A stretch of DNA of 12,229 nucleotides, taken from Clostridia bacterium BRH_c25 (GTDB taxonomy: Bacteria; Bacillota_A; Clostridia; Lutisporales; Lutisporaceae). Of this stretch, positions 5,896 to 12,229 are shown piece after piece; the stretch's first letter is position 1; every line of letters begins with the position of its first letter. The position numbers were made by a program, and so were the translations under genes. The DNA lies in contig LOES01000206.1 in NCBI GenBank assembly GCA_001515955.1, positions 1-12,229 of the forward strand, in the 5' to 3' direction. The notes below the pieces were generated by a model, which did not search any database, was not told the DNA's origin, and saw nothing but the letters and a program-made list of their open reading frames with translations.

Positions 5896-5907
5896 TTAGA
5901 ATTCTAA
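5896..5907. promoter_or_regulatory. Operator palindrome 1 (TTAGAATTCTAA)
   Basis: This perfect 12-bp palindrome with flanking partial symmetry (TATAA on the left, CTATA on the right) sits just after the -10 box of the MarR promoter. The same 12 bases are found 500 bp later before the hydrolase gene. MarR-family dimers typically bind palindromes of this size over their own promoter, so autorepression is the natural reading. Confidence 0.7.
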
Positions 5908-5931
5908 CTATAATGCAAACGAGGACGAATT

Positions 5932-6378
5932 ATGAGCAAATTGACTCTAATGTCTAAGCTGGGTATTGTGTATCTTACATGGACACGAATGCTGCAGAAG
6001 GATCTGGTTCCTTATAAAATTACGCTGAAGCAGCAATATGTCTTGGGTCAACTCTCAAAGAAAGATTTTCTTTACCCTTCCCAAATTGCCGATATGCTTT
6101 TTTGCGATCGGCCTACTGCTTCGGTAATCATTAAAAACATGGAGCGGGAAAAATGGGTAAAAAGGGAAAAAGACATGGAAAACGCCAAGCAGATACGTAT
6201 ATACATCACTGAAGAAGGACGGCAGAAACTGGCCTCATTGAAAGGTACATCCGGACCGGAAGATATGGCCCGTTATGACCCTCTCCAGTGCCTTACCATA
6301 GAGGAAAGGAATCAGCTGGACGTTCTGATGACTAAGGTTCTGTCTCATATAAATGCAAGTAAAGACAATCTTAAATAA
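5932..6378 (+). CDS. MarR-family transcriptional regulator
   Basis: This 148-residue winged-helix protein has the MarR layout: an N-terminal dimerisation helix (1-25), a helix-turn-helix at about 49-72 (PSQIADMLFCDRPTASVIIK), a recognition helix ending in NMEREKWVKRE, and a wing with the usual Asp and Arg (D81 and R89 in KDMENAKQIRIYITEEG). It ends with a C-terminal dimerisation helix. Family members are usually repressors that release DNA on binding small phenolic or lipophilic compounds, or on cysteine oxidation; here cysteines are at 58 and 120. GAGGA (5921-5925) lies six bases before the ATG. A near-consensus promoter with a palindrome precedes it, and the same palindrome precedes the next gene, the hydrolase, which is very likely its target. 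Confidence 0.92.
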   Translation: MSKLTLMSKLGIVYLTWTRMLQKDLVPYKITLKQQYVLGQLSKKDFLYPSQIADMLFCDRPTASVIIKNMEREKWVKREKDMENAKQIRIYITEEGRQKLASLKGTSGPEDMARYDPLQCLTIEERNQLDVLMTKVLSHINASKDNLK

Positions 6379-6387
6379 TTTTTTTTG

Positions 6388-6418
6388 TTGATATGATTAG
6401 AATTCTAATTAATATGAT
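6388..6418 (+). promoter_or_regulatory. Probable promoter of the hydrolase gene
   Basis: TTGATA (6388-6393) and TATGAT (6413-6418) are 19 bases apart, longer than ideal. The second operator lies wholly in the spacer, where a repressor would prevent polymerase binding. An alternative is that the hydrolase is read from the MarR promoter only. Confidence 0.45.
6396..6409. promoter_or_regulatory. Operator palindrome 2 (ATTAGAATTCTAAT)
   Basis: This perfect 14-bp palindrome contains the same 12-bp core as the site at 5896-5907. It sits between the MarR stop and the hydrolase ribosome site. Two identical sites framing the regulator gene are strong evidence for a shared regulator. Confidence 0.7.
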
Positions 6419-6436
6419 GCTAAGGAGGCAATGGCA

Positions 6437-7273
6437 ATGGAATGTAAAATAAAAGATATTGCATTCTATTATGAGGTTATCGGTCAGGGAAAACCCGTCA
6501 TCATGATACATGGTTACTCCCCTGATCACAGACTTATGAAAGGGTGCATGGAGCCTGTTTTTAGAGACGGCAGCAATTACAAAAGAATCTATTTTGATTT
6601 GCCCGGTATGGGTAGAACAAAAGCAGAAACCTGGATTACCAATTCGGATGTCATGCTGGATATTGTTCTGGAATTTATAGAGCAGATCATACCCGGCGAG
6701 AATTTCCTGCTTGCAGGTGAGTCTTATGGAGGTTACCTATCGAGAGGCATACTTAAAAAAATCCCTCACAGGGTTGACGGACTGCTGATGATATGTCCTT
6801 GCATCATCCCGGATTCCGGTAAACGAACACTTCCGCAAAAAAAGGTCATCCTCAGAAACGATAAGCTGCTGTCACAGTTGGAGCCCTATGAAATGGAACA
6901 ATATTCTTCAATTACTGTCGTCCAGAGCAAGGAAACCTGTCAGCGGTTCAGGAATGAGGTTTTATCAGGGCTTAAGCTGGCTGACGAAGCCTTTCTGGCA
7001 AATTTCAGGGAAACAGGCTATGCCTTTTCGTTTGATATCGATGAAGCCGGCAGTATCTTCGATAAACCGGCGCTCATGCTGATGGGTCGCCAAGACACAA
7101 GCGTCGGCTACAAAGATGCATGGAACCTGTTGGATCGCTATCCTCGGGCAACTTTTGCAGTTCTTGACCGTGCAGGACATAATCTTCAGATTGAGCAGGC
7201 AAACACATTCACTTGCCTGGTAAGCGAATGGTTGGACAGAGTTACAGAATATTTGGCGGAGGAGATTGTATGA
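6437..7273 (+). CDS. Alpha/beta-hydrolase fold enzyme
   Basis: This is a predicted cytoplasmic hydrolase of about 278 residues. Numbering from the upstream ATG at 6431, the sequence shows the oxyanion HG motif (VIMIHGYSPD, 23-32), the strand-turn FDLPGMGRT, the nucleophile elbow GESYGG (Ser98), the acid at Asp222 (LMGRQDTSVGY) and the histidine at His250 (DRAGHNLQIEQ), so the catalytic triad is complete. The lid region (about 127-205) is variable, as usual, and the substrate cannot be told. I prefer the ATG at 6437, because AAGGAGG (6422-6428) is eight bases from it but only two bases from the ATG at 6431. Regulation by the upstream MarR protein is likely. Related MarR-hydrolase pairs often deal with aromatic, lipid or drug-like compounds, but that is not shown here. 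Confidence 0.9.
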   Translation: MECKIKDIAFYYEVIGQGKPVIMIHGYSPDHRLMKGCMEPVFRDGSNYKRIYFDLPGMGRTKAETWITNSDVMLDIVLEFIEQIIPGENFLLAGESYGGYLSRGILKKIPHRVDGLLMICPCIIPDSGKRTLPQKKVILRNDKLLSQLEPYEMEQYSSITVVQSKETCQRFRNEVLSGLKLADEAFLANFRETGYAFSFDIDEAGSIFDKPALMLMGRQDTSVGYKDAWNLLDRYPRATFAVLDRAGHNLQIEQANTFTCLVSEWLDRVTEYLAEEIV

Positions 7274-7317
7274 ATGATACTATTCCATTATCGTTGTTGA
7301 AGATAAAAGCATCATGA
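7270..7317 (+). CDS. Possible 15-codon frame overlapping the hydrolase stop (ATGA)
   Basis: ATG 7270-7272 overlaps the hydrolase TGA, and a good Shine-Dalgarno (CGGAGGAG, 7258-7265) stands five bases before it. The frame reads MNDTIPLSLLKIKAS and stops at 7315-7317. The arrangement is what a translationally coupled third operon gene would show, so this may be the start of a lost gene or a peptide. It is too short to support on its own. Confidence 0.22.
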   Translation: MNDTIPLSLLKIKAS

Positions 7318-7326
7318 AGGAATAGT
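7279..7326. repeat. Inverted repeat ACTATTCC / GGAATAGT
   Basis: An 8-bp perfect inverted repeat (7279-7286 with 7319-7326) with a 32-base loop lies just after the hydrolase gene. It could be a weak end-of-operon structure; no T-tract follows. A REP-like motif begins eight bases later. Confidence 0.35.
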
Positions 7327-7333
7327 GTAGTTA

Positions 7334-7354
7334 CCAGGCTTCAAGGTTATTAGG
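7334..7354. repeat. REP-like motif CCAGGCT with GGTTATTAGG
   Basis: CCAGGCT (7334-7340) and GGTTATTAGG (7345-7354) match the pair at 4376-4404 apart from spacer length. The remainder of the gap to 7508 holds no gene and no promoter I would defend. Confidence 0.4.
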
Positions 7355-7508
7355 TTATTATATTTATCCATTGTAATGACACTAACCTTCTATGCAAGTC
7401 GTATAAGTGAAAGGCTAATTGTGTTCTAATTTTGCCCAAAACCTGGAAGGAAACCTTGAGAAAATATAGAATACTTAAGTAAGCTTATATATACAGGGGG
7501 ATATCGAA

Positions 7509-8636
7509 ATGAGATACAGAAGATTAGGCAGAACGAATGTGCAGGTATCAGCTCTAGGGCTGGGTGCGATGCGCCTTCCGGGATTTGAAAACAATGTTGC
7601 TAAGTATAATGAAAAGAAAGAACAGGCTGCTATAGAAATTGCTCATCATGCCTTTGACATGGGGGTAAATTATATAGACACCGCTGCTAACTATGGCAAA
7701 GGCAACAATGAGAAGCTGGTAGGCAAAATATTGAAGGGTTATAGGGATAAGGTGTATCTGGCTACAAAAAACCCCGAATATTGGGTTAAGCAGACTTCGG
7801 ATTATCGCCGCTTTTTGGATGAACAACTGGAGCGACTTGAGGTTGATCATATAGATTTCTATTTCTTTCATGACGTGCGCAAGGAATGGTGGACAGATAT
7901 TGTATTAAAATATGATCTGCTCAATGAAGCGGTAAAAGCAAAGCAGGAAGGTCTGATAAAGCATATAGCCATATCTACCCATGATAAGCCTGAAACTGCC
8001 AGAGAGATGATAGATACCGGAATATTTGATGTAATAATGCTGCAGTATAATCTGTATAACAGGGAGCATGAGGAAACCATCAAATATGCACGTAAAAAGG
8101 ATATTGGTGTCGTCATTATGGGTCCTGTGGGCGGTGGCAGGCTCGCTGTACCTTCAAAGGTAATCGCCGGGATTGCAGAAAAAACTCCTAAAAGCACTCC
8201 TGAAACAGCATTAAGGTTTGTACTCGGTAACAACAGCATAAGCTGTGCTCTTTCTGGAATGTGCTCTAAAGAAATGGTAGAGCAGAATGTTAAAATTGCA
8301 TGTGAGGACAAGCCGCTGGACGAGGCCGAATGGAAAAAAATAAATTCAGCTTTGGAGGAAGTGTGGAGGATGTCGGATATAAAATGCACCGGCTGTGATT
8401 ACTGCACTCCATGTCCTGCAGGCATAAATATTTCATATATTATGGAACAATTGGTGCTTCATAAGGTATATGGGCTTACCCGCACGGCAAGGTACCGTTT
8501 GAAGGGCATAGGCAAAGCAGAAGGGACCGGTAAGCATCCGTCTGAATGCAAGGAATGCGGAGCCTGTGAAGAAAAATGTCCTCAGAGGATAGAAATAATA
8601 AAGCAGCTTAAAAATGTTGTAGAAGAATTGTTATAA
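7509..8636 (+). CDS. Aldo/keto reductase with C-terminal 4Fe-4S motifs
   Basis: This 375-residue enzyme joins an NAD(P)-type aldo/keto reductase barrel to a ferredoxin-like tail. The barrel (about 1-285) has the catalytic tetrad Asp57 (NYIDTA), Tyr62 (NYGKG), Lys87 (LATK) and His121 (FFHD). The N-terminal MRYRRLGRTNVQVSALGLG is typical of the subfamily. The tail carries two cysteine groups, C293-x2-C296-x2-C299-x2-C302-P and C347-x2-C350-x2-C353-x3-C357-P, enough for two 4Fe-4S clusters. Such fused proteins are common in anaerobes and are annotated as predicted oxidoreductases; electron exchange with ferredoxin is plausible, but the substrate is unknown. AGGGGG (7495-7500) is eight bases before ATG. 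It appears to be monocistronic and is followed by two hairpins. Confidence 0.94.
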   Translation: MRYRRLGRTNVQVSALGLGAMRLPGFENNVAKYNEKKEQAAIEIAHHAFDMGVNYIDTAANYGKGNNEKLVGKILKGYRDKVYLATKNPEYWVKQTSDYRRFLDEQLERLEVDHIDFYFFHDVRKEWWTDIVLKYDLLNEAVKAKQEGLIKHIAISTHDKPETAREMIDTGIFDVIMLQYNLYNREHEETIKYARKKDIGVVIMGPVGGGRLAVPSKVIAGIAEKTPKSTPETALRFVLGNNSISCALSGMCSKEMVEQNVKIACEDKPLDEAEWKKINSALEEVWRMSDIKCTGCDYCTPCPAGINISYIMEQLVLHKVYGLTRTARYRLKGIGKAEGTGKHPSECKECGACEEKCPQRIEIIKQLKNVVEELL

Positions 8637-8637
8637 G

Positions 8638-8690
8638 TGAGTGCCGGGGAGACTGGCACTCAATGCTTTAACATGATTTTCCGTTAAAGC
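8638..8690. repeat. Tandem hairpins after the reductase gene, the first REP-like
   Basis: TGAGTGCC (8638-8645) pairs with GGCACTCA (8655-8662) two bases after the stop codon. GCTTTAAC (8665-8672) then pairs with GTTAAAGC (8683-8690). Neither has a proper T-tract, though together they may end or protect the transcript. The first stem belongs with the GTGCC/GGCAC repeats at 951 and 4281. From 8691 to 8882 I see no gene or defensible site. Confidence 0.55.
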
Positions 8691-8882
8691 TGGAAAAATA
8701 TTTGATGCCATAAATCATGTGGGACAAAAGGCTGCAGTTTAAAGGTTCTGCCAAAGTGTCGTCAGCCTCATACATTTGCAAATTGATAATTTGACATAGA
8801 AGCCAACCGATTTTACCAGACAGGCTATCCTTTTGCTGTTGAGTATGTTAAAATAGCATTTGGAATATATTGCTTTAAATAC

Positions 8883-8909
8883 TAAATTGTTCTAAAAAAT
8901 TTTCGATAT
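8883..8909 (+). promoter_or_regulatory. Sigma-D-like (flagellar) promoter
   Basis: TAAA (8883-8886) is followed after exactly 15 bases by TTCGATAT (8902-8909). The known sigma-D (FliA-type) consensus is TAAA, 14-16 bases, GCCGATAT, so six of eight -10 bases agree. It lies 42 bases before the start of a FlxA-like peptide, and the E. coli flxA gene is known to depend on the flagellar sigma factor. The AT-rich background makes a chance match possible. Confidence 0.4.
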
Positions 8910-8951
8910 ATAAAAGGGAGGATCAATTTATTTTATTGAGGGGGGGTTACA

Positions 8952-9074
8952 ATGAGCATCACACCGGTTTCCGGCAATTCAAATGCTACTGTTTCACCGT
9001 TAAGCCATAATAATGTCATAAAAATGCTTGAAAGGCAAAAGATGCAATTGTTGGATCAAATTATTAAGGTTTAG
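8952..9074 (+). CDS. Short FlxA-like protein (40 residues), possibly truncated
   Basis: This frame has a very strong ribosome site (GAGGGGGGG, 8939-8946) just before its ATG. The product begins with a Ser/Asn-rich stretch (SITPVSGNSNATVSPLSHNN) and continues with a charged helix (KMLERQKMQLLDQIIKV). The order of a serine-rich start followed by LExQKxQLxxQI resembles the beginning of FlxA-like proteins of clostridia, which normally continue as a longer coiled coil. Here TAG ends the frame after two or three heptads, so it may be a shortened family member or a decayed one. A sigma-D-like promoter upstream supports a motility link. Function is unknown. Confidence 0.5.
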   Translation: MSITPVSGNSNATVSPLSHNNVIKMLERQKMQLLDQIIKV

Positions 9075-9127
9075 TAAAAGTTGGGTCTGTCATTCATAAA
9101 GTATGGAACTGATAAGGAATGAAACTG

Positions 9128-9161
9128 AGGGGTCAGGCTTGAGAAAGTCAAGCAAGGCCCT
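9128..9161 (+). terminator. Probable terminator hairpin
   Basis: GCTTGA (9137-9142) pairs with TCAAGC (9148-9153) around GAAAG. An outer AGGG/CCCT pairing closes the structure, with TTTT at 9165-9168. It follows the FlxA-like gene and precedes the ABC operon. The AT-rich bases 9169-9270 hold no promoter that I could fix. Confidence 0.45.
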
Positions 9162-9281
9162 ATAGTTTTGGGTAAAGGCGATAGGTTTCGGAATGTTATT
9201 TAAAAAAATACAAAAAAGAAGTGTTTTCCCAAAGTTATTCGTATAAATAAATGAACTTTAGAAAGAACAGAAGGTGAATAA

Positions 9282-11783
9282 GTGGCTATTATTATTAAAT
9301 TCACACTAAGGAATATCAGAGAAAAGAAGCTCAGGACGTTTTTGATTCTTCTTTCCATTATCTTGTCCTCTGCTTTATTTTTTGCATCAACGGCTATCTC
9401 TACAACAGTAGAGATGATGATTATGGATCAGGTGCGAAAATACATAGGTGACGCCGATATCTCAGTAAGTGCGGGAGAACAGTCGAAGACAGGCTTTATT
9501 TCCCCGAATTTGCTGGATAATTACCAGGGAGGGATAAAATATGCCGTCGGCATGGTGTATGGCAGCGGAGAGTATAAGGCAAAGGGTGAAACCGTGCAGA
9601 TGACAATACAGGGTATAAACCTGGAAGACCTGGACAGGATGAATCCCATAATACTGGATCGGCAGTACGAATTAGACCCTTTCAAAGGTAATAAGGCAAT
9701 CATCGGGAAGGGAATGGCGGAAAAATACGGCCTGGAACCCGGTGATACGATGGGAATCAATATGAACGGGATTAAAAAGTGGTTTGTTGTTTCGGGAATT
9801 TCACAGCCTGTAGGGCCCTTTGCAGAGAATGGAGAAAGTACATATATTGTCGTGCCGAGGGAAACGATGGCAAGCCTTTACGGTAATAACGGCAAGGTAC
9901 ACGAAATATATGTAGGTCTTGATGACCCTTCCAAACAGGATATGATGGTGGAGGAGCTTTCAAAGGCTTACCCCATGTACAGGGTCGATCCCACCATATC
10001 AAAAGCAATGATAAAAAGTGAAACCCAGCAAATATCTGCGATGTTTCTGGTTATTGTTGCATTTGTTTTGATTTTAAGCATGTTCATAATTTATACCTCC
10101 TTCAAAGTAATTATGGCTGAACGCCTCCCGGTAATAGGGACCTTCCGCAGCATCGGTGCAACAAAAAAAATGACGAACCGTGTTTTGATGGTTGAGAGTA
10201 TGATATACGGGATTTTGGGAGGTATACTGGGAGATATTCTGGGAATAAGCGTTCTGAAGCTTATGATAAAGCAAATCACGCCTATATGGGAGTCGAATAT
10301 CGGTATCAAGGCTTATTATACCCCGAGGCAATTGATTATGGGATTTTGTGTCGGTCTGTTTCTGGCATTGGTAAGCTCCTTTTTGCCCATTAGAAGGGTG
10401 GCAAGGATTCCGATAAAGGATATAGTGCTGAATTCAATAGAGAAAAAAGTTAAAAAGAAGCGGCGAATAAAAAGTATATTAGGGATGTTATTCCTGGCTG
10501 TAAGCATTGTTGGGCCCAGGATTGTACCGGAGAATATAGCAATAGTAGCGGATGTCATATGCATGTTTTTGCTGGTGCCTGCTGTTGTAATGCTTGTGCC
10601 GCATATAACCAATATTTTTCTTAAAGTGTTTCAGACAATATATGTGAGGATATTTGGAAATGAAGGAATACTGGCTGCCCAAAACCTCAGGGATAATAAA
10701 AATAGTTTGAACAACATCATACTATTGGGAATGTCCATTTCGGTGCTTCTCATGATAAACACCCTGAGCCAGAGCATAATTAATGATATGGTAAATTACT
10801 ACAAGGATTATAAATATGATATATCCTTCTGGTCCTGGCCTATGGACCGCTCCACGGAAAGTAGGCTCCTTTCCGTGGATGGAGTTCTGGATACATACGG
10901 GGAATATCGAAAATATGGGCAGATTCGGGTTATGGATAAAAATGCGGAAATAAGATGTATTCTTGGGGTCAATAAGATGAAGACCCTTGATTACATGAAC
11001 CTGGACATCAGGGGTGACGTGGAAAAGCTGGCGCAGGAACTGGACGAAGGCAGAAATATCATTGTTACCAATATATTTAAAGATGAACATGGGATTCAGG
11101 AAGGAGATTATTTAAAGCTAAAAACAGAAAAGAGCGTACTGGAGTATAAGGTAACAGGTTTTATTGAATCAAACCGTTTTGAAGGCAATTATGCGCTTGT
11201 TGGAGAGCGTTATCTGAAATCTGATATGTCGGTAAAACAATACAGCAGCATATACATAAAAACAAGCAAGGATTCGGAAGAGGTAGTGAAAAATATCCAG
11301 GAAAGGTTTAAAAATAGGTCGCCATGGGTCAGATCGATGAAACAGATGATGAAGGAGAACATGGAAGCAAACAGCAAAATCCTTGGAATATTCAAAGGCT
11401 TTGGGATTATGGCTCTGGTTATTTGTGTTTTCGGCGTATTCAATAATCTGATAATAAGCTTTATTGACCGCAAGCGTTCCTTGGCCATTATGCGCTCAGT
11501 CGGGATGAATAAACGGCAAACTCTGAAAATGATTTTTATAGAGGCTTTTACAGGGGGCTTAATAGGCGGGTTGATAGGCATCATAATCGGTTTGCTTCTC
11601 GTTATGAATGTGGAAAAGGTTATAGAAGCACTGGGAGGCTCTATTAAGGACTTTATACAGATTTCATGGATTTCACTGGCTGCCTCCATGGCTGCAGGAG
11701 TTGTCATTACCATAGCTGCATCTGTGGGGCCTGCATTGAAGTCTTCGAAGCTTAACATAATAGAAGCCGTTAAATATGAATAG
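9282..11783 (+). CDS. ABC transporter permease, FtsX/MacB type, large two-module form
   Basis: This is an 833-residue membrane subunit of a type VII-like ABC system. It begins at GTG with AAGGTG (9271-9276) five bases upstream. The first module has FTLRNIREKKLRTFLILLS leading into membrane helix 1 (18-40), a large extracytoplasmic domain of MacB periplasmic-core type (about 41-248), and an FtsX domain (about 250-375) with GTFRSIGATKKMTNRVLMVES. The second module repeats the plan: GILAAQNLRDNKNSLNNIILLG with a helix (478-498), an external domain (about 500-698), and a second FtsX domain (about 703-820) with AIMRSVGMNKRQTLKMIFIEA. About ten membrane helices are expected. Such permeases export peptides or lipids, resist antimicrobial peptides, or act in mechanotransmission. 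The ATPase gene follows after 11 bases, so the two form an operon; no sensor kinase is visible in the window. Confidence 0.93.
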   Translation: MAIIIKFTLRNIREKKLRTFLILLSIILSSALFFASTAISTTVEMMIMDQVRKYIGDADISVSAGEQSKTGFISPNLLDNYQGGIKYAVGMVYGSGEYKAKGETVQMTIQGINLEDLDRMNPIILDRQYELDPFKGNKAIIGKGMAEKYGLEPGDTMGINMNGIKKWFVVSGISQPVGPFAENGESTYIVVPRETMASLYGNNGKVHEIYVGLDDPSKQDMMVEELSKAYPMYRVDPTISKAMIKSETQQISAMFLVIVAFVLILSMFIIYTSFKVIMAERLPVIGTFRSIGATKKMTNRVLMVESMIYGILGGILGDILGISVLKLMIKQITPIWESNIGIKAYYTPRQLIMGFCVGLFLALVSSFLPIRRVARIPIKDIVLNSIEKKVKKKRRIKSILGMLFLAVSIVGPRIVPENIAIVADVICMFLLVPAVVMLVPHITNIFLKVFQTIYVRIFGNEGILAAQNLRDNKNSLNNIILLGMSISVLLMINTLSQSIINDMVNYYKDYKYDISFWSWPMDRSTESRLLSVDGVLDTYGEYRKYGQIRVMDKNAEIRCILGVNKMKTLDYMNLDIRGDVEKLAQELDEGRNIIVTNIFKDEHGIQEGDYLKLKTEKSVLEYKVTGFIESNRFEGNYALVGERYLKSDMSVKQYSSIYIKTSKDSEEVVKNIQERFKNRSPWVRSMKQMMKENMEANSKILGIFKGFGIMALVICVFGVFNNLIISFIDRKRSLAIMRSVGMNKRQTLKMIFIEAFTGGLIGGLIGIIIGLLLVMNVEKVIEALGGSIKDFIQISWISLAASMAAGVVITIAASVGPALKSSKLNIIEAVKYE

Positions 11784-11794
11784 GGAGTGGGCGT

Positions 11795-12229
11795 ATGGAA
11801 AATATTATTGAAACGATTGACTTGTGTAAAACATACATGCTGGGTGAAATAAGTACGGAAGTGTTAAAGGATGTTAATCTTGAAATAGAGCAGGGAGAGT
11901 TCGTTTCTCTTATGGGACCCTCAGGCTCGGGGAAAAGTACCCTGCTTTACTTGCTTGGCGGCTTGGACAAACCCACCTCGGGCACAATCAGGCTGAAGGG
12001 AAAAGAGTTATCGGTGATGAAGGACAAGGAAGAAAGCGAAATGAGGAGAAAAGAAATAGGCTTTGTGTTTCAGTTCTATAACTTGGTTCCCAATCTTAAC
12101 CTGGAGGAAAATATAATGCTACCTATATTGCTGGACGGGAAGAAGCTTAAGCAGTACAGGGACAGACTTGATGAGATTCTGGAGCTTGTAGGTCTTACAG
12201 ATAGAAGGAGGCATACGCCGCGGGAATTG
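11795..12229 (+). CDS. ABC transporter ATPase, LolD/MacB-type, 5' part
   Basis: This is the first 145 residues of the nucleotide-binding partner of the preceding permease; the gene runs off the window. It shows the A-loop region (TYMLGEISTEVLKDVNLEI), Walker A GPSGSGKST (41-49), the subfamily motif LLGGLDKPTSG, and the Q-loop Gln93 in GFVFQFYNLVPNLNLEEN, which is characteristic of LolD/MacB/SalX-type ATPases. The ABC signature and Walker B lie beyond the end. The start ATG is supported by GGGAG at 11783-11787, which overlaps the permease stop, so the two are tightly coupled. Confidence 0.95.
   Translation, partial: MENIIETIDLCKTYMLGEISTEVLKDVNLEIEQGEFVSLMGPSGSGKSTLLYLLGGLDKPTSGTIRLKGKELSVMKDKEESEMRRKEIGFVFQFYNLVPNLNLEENIMLPILLDGKKLKQYRDRLDEILELVGLTDRRRHTPREL

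Noticed and set aside
6379..6386. T-run after the MarR stop as a terminator
   Set aside because: No stem-loop precedes it, and the next gene probably shares or continues the transcript.
6431..6436. Upstream ATG of the alpha/beta hydrolase as the true start
   Set aside because: It is only two bases from AAGGAGG; the ATG at 6437 has the normal eight-base spacing.
8780..8860. Vegetative promoters around TTGACA (near 8783) and TAAAAT (8849-8854)
   Set aside because: Neither has a matching partner box at 16-18 bases.
9120..9170. A c-di-GMP or other riboswitch before the ABC operon
   Set aside because: The hairpin lacks the conserved riboswitch motifs and fits a simple terminator of the preceding short gene.
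10074..11758. Long open frames antisense to the ABC permease gene
   Set aside because: They lack ribosome sites and recognisable motifs, and mirror the codon pattern of the clearly functional plus-strand permease.

Overview
The window reads as a low-to-moderate GC, Gram-positive, anaerobic Firmicute, most likely of class Clostridia. The evidence is strong purine-rich Shine-Dalgarno sites, two lipobox lipoproteins, an aldo/keto reductase with ferredoxin-type cysteine clusters, an IS256-family transposase tail, a short FlxA-like peptide behind a sigma-D-like promoter, and abundant AT-rich intergenic hairpins. The genus cannot be fixed from this alone; a cellulolytic-clostridium relative is an inference.

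Left part (1-2600) looks like accessory, decaying DNA. It holds the 3' end of an IS256-family transposase (1-335), a stem-loop at the likely element end, a DUF2569-like membrane protein that probably lost its N-terminus (346-891), a broken patatin-like phospholipase (946-1347), an unrecognised 213-residue protein (1372-2013), a strong terminator (2183-2222), and a compact unit for a 61-residue membrane peptide. That unit is preceded by a hairpin that pairs a perfect Shine-Dalgarno with an anti-Shine-Dalgarno and is closed by a 13-bp terminator hairpin.

Middle part (2600-5800) carries a YfbK-like von Willebrand A lipoprotein on the minus strand (2616-4208). It is bracketed by two nearly identical 34-nt hairpins, each next to short REP-like palindromes. 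Then come a tRNA-Thr-like sequence with several abnormal features (4418-4489) and a lipoprotein made of two divergent copies of one roughly 150-residue domain (4605-5783).

Right part (5800-12229) looks like ordinary functional genome. A MarR-family regulator (5932-6378) and an alpha/beta hydrolase (6437-7273) each have the palindrome TTAGAATTCTAA in their promoter region, which predicts a self-regulated two-gene module. Next are an aldo/keto reductase with two C-terminal iron-sulfur motifs (7509-8636), the FlxA-like short peptide (8952-9074), and an ABC exporter operon of MacB/FtsX type: an 833-residue permease (9282-11783) followed closely by its ATPase, cut by the window end.

There is no CRISPR array, integrase, defence cassette or biosynthetic cluster. 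The most original signals are small: the duplicated hairpin and REP-like composite, the SD-sequestering leader hairpin, the aberrant tRNA, the twin operators, and the sigma-D/FlxA remnant.
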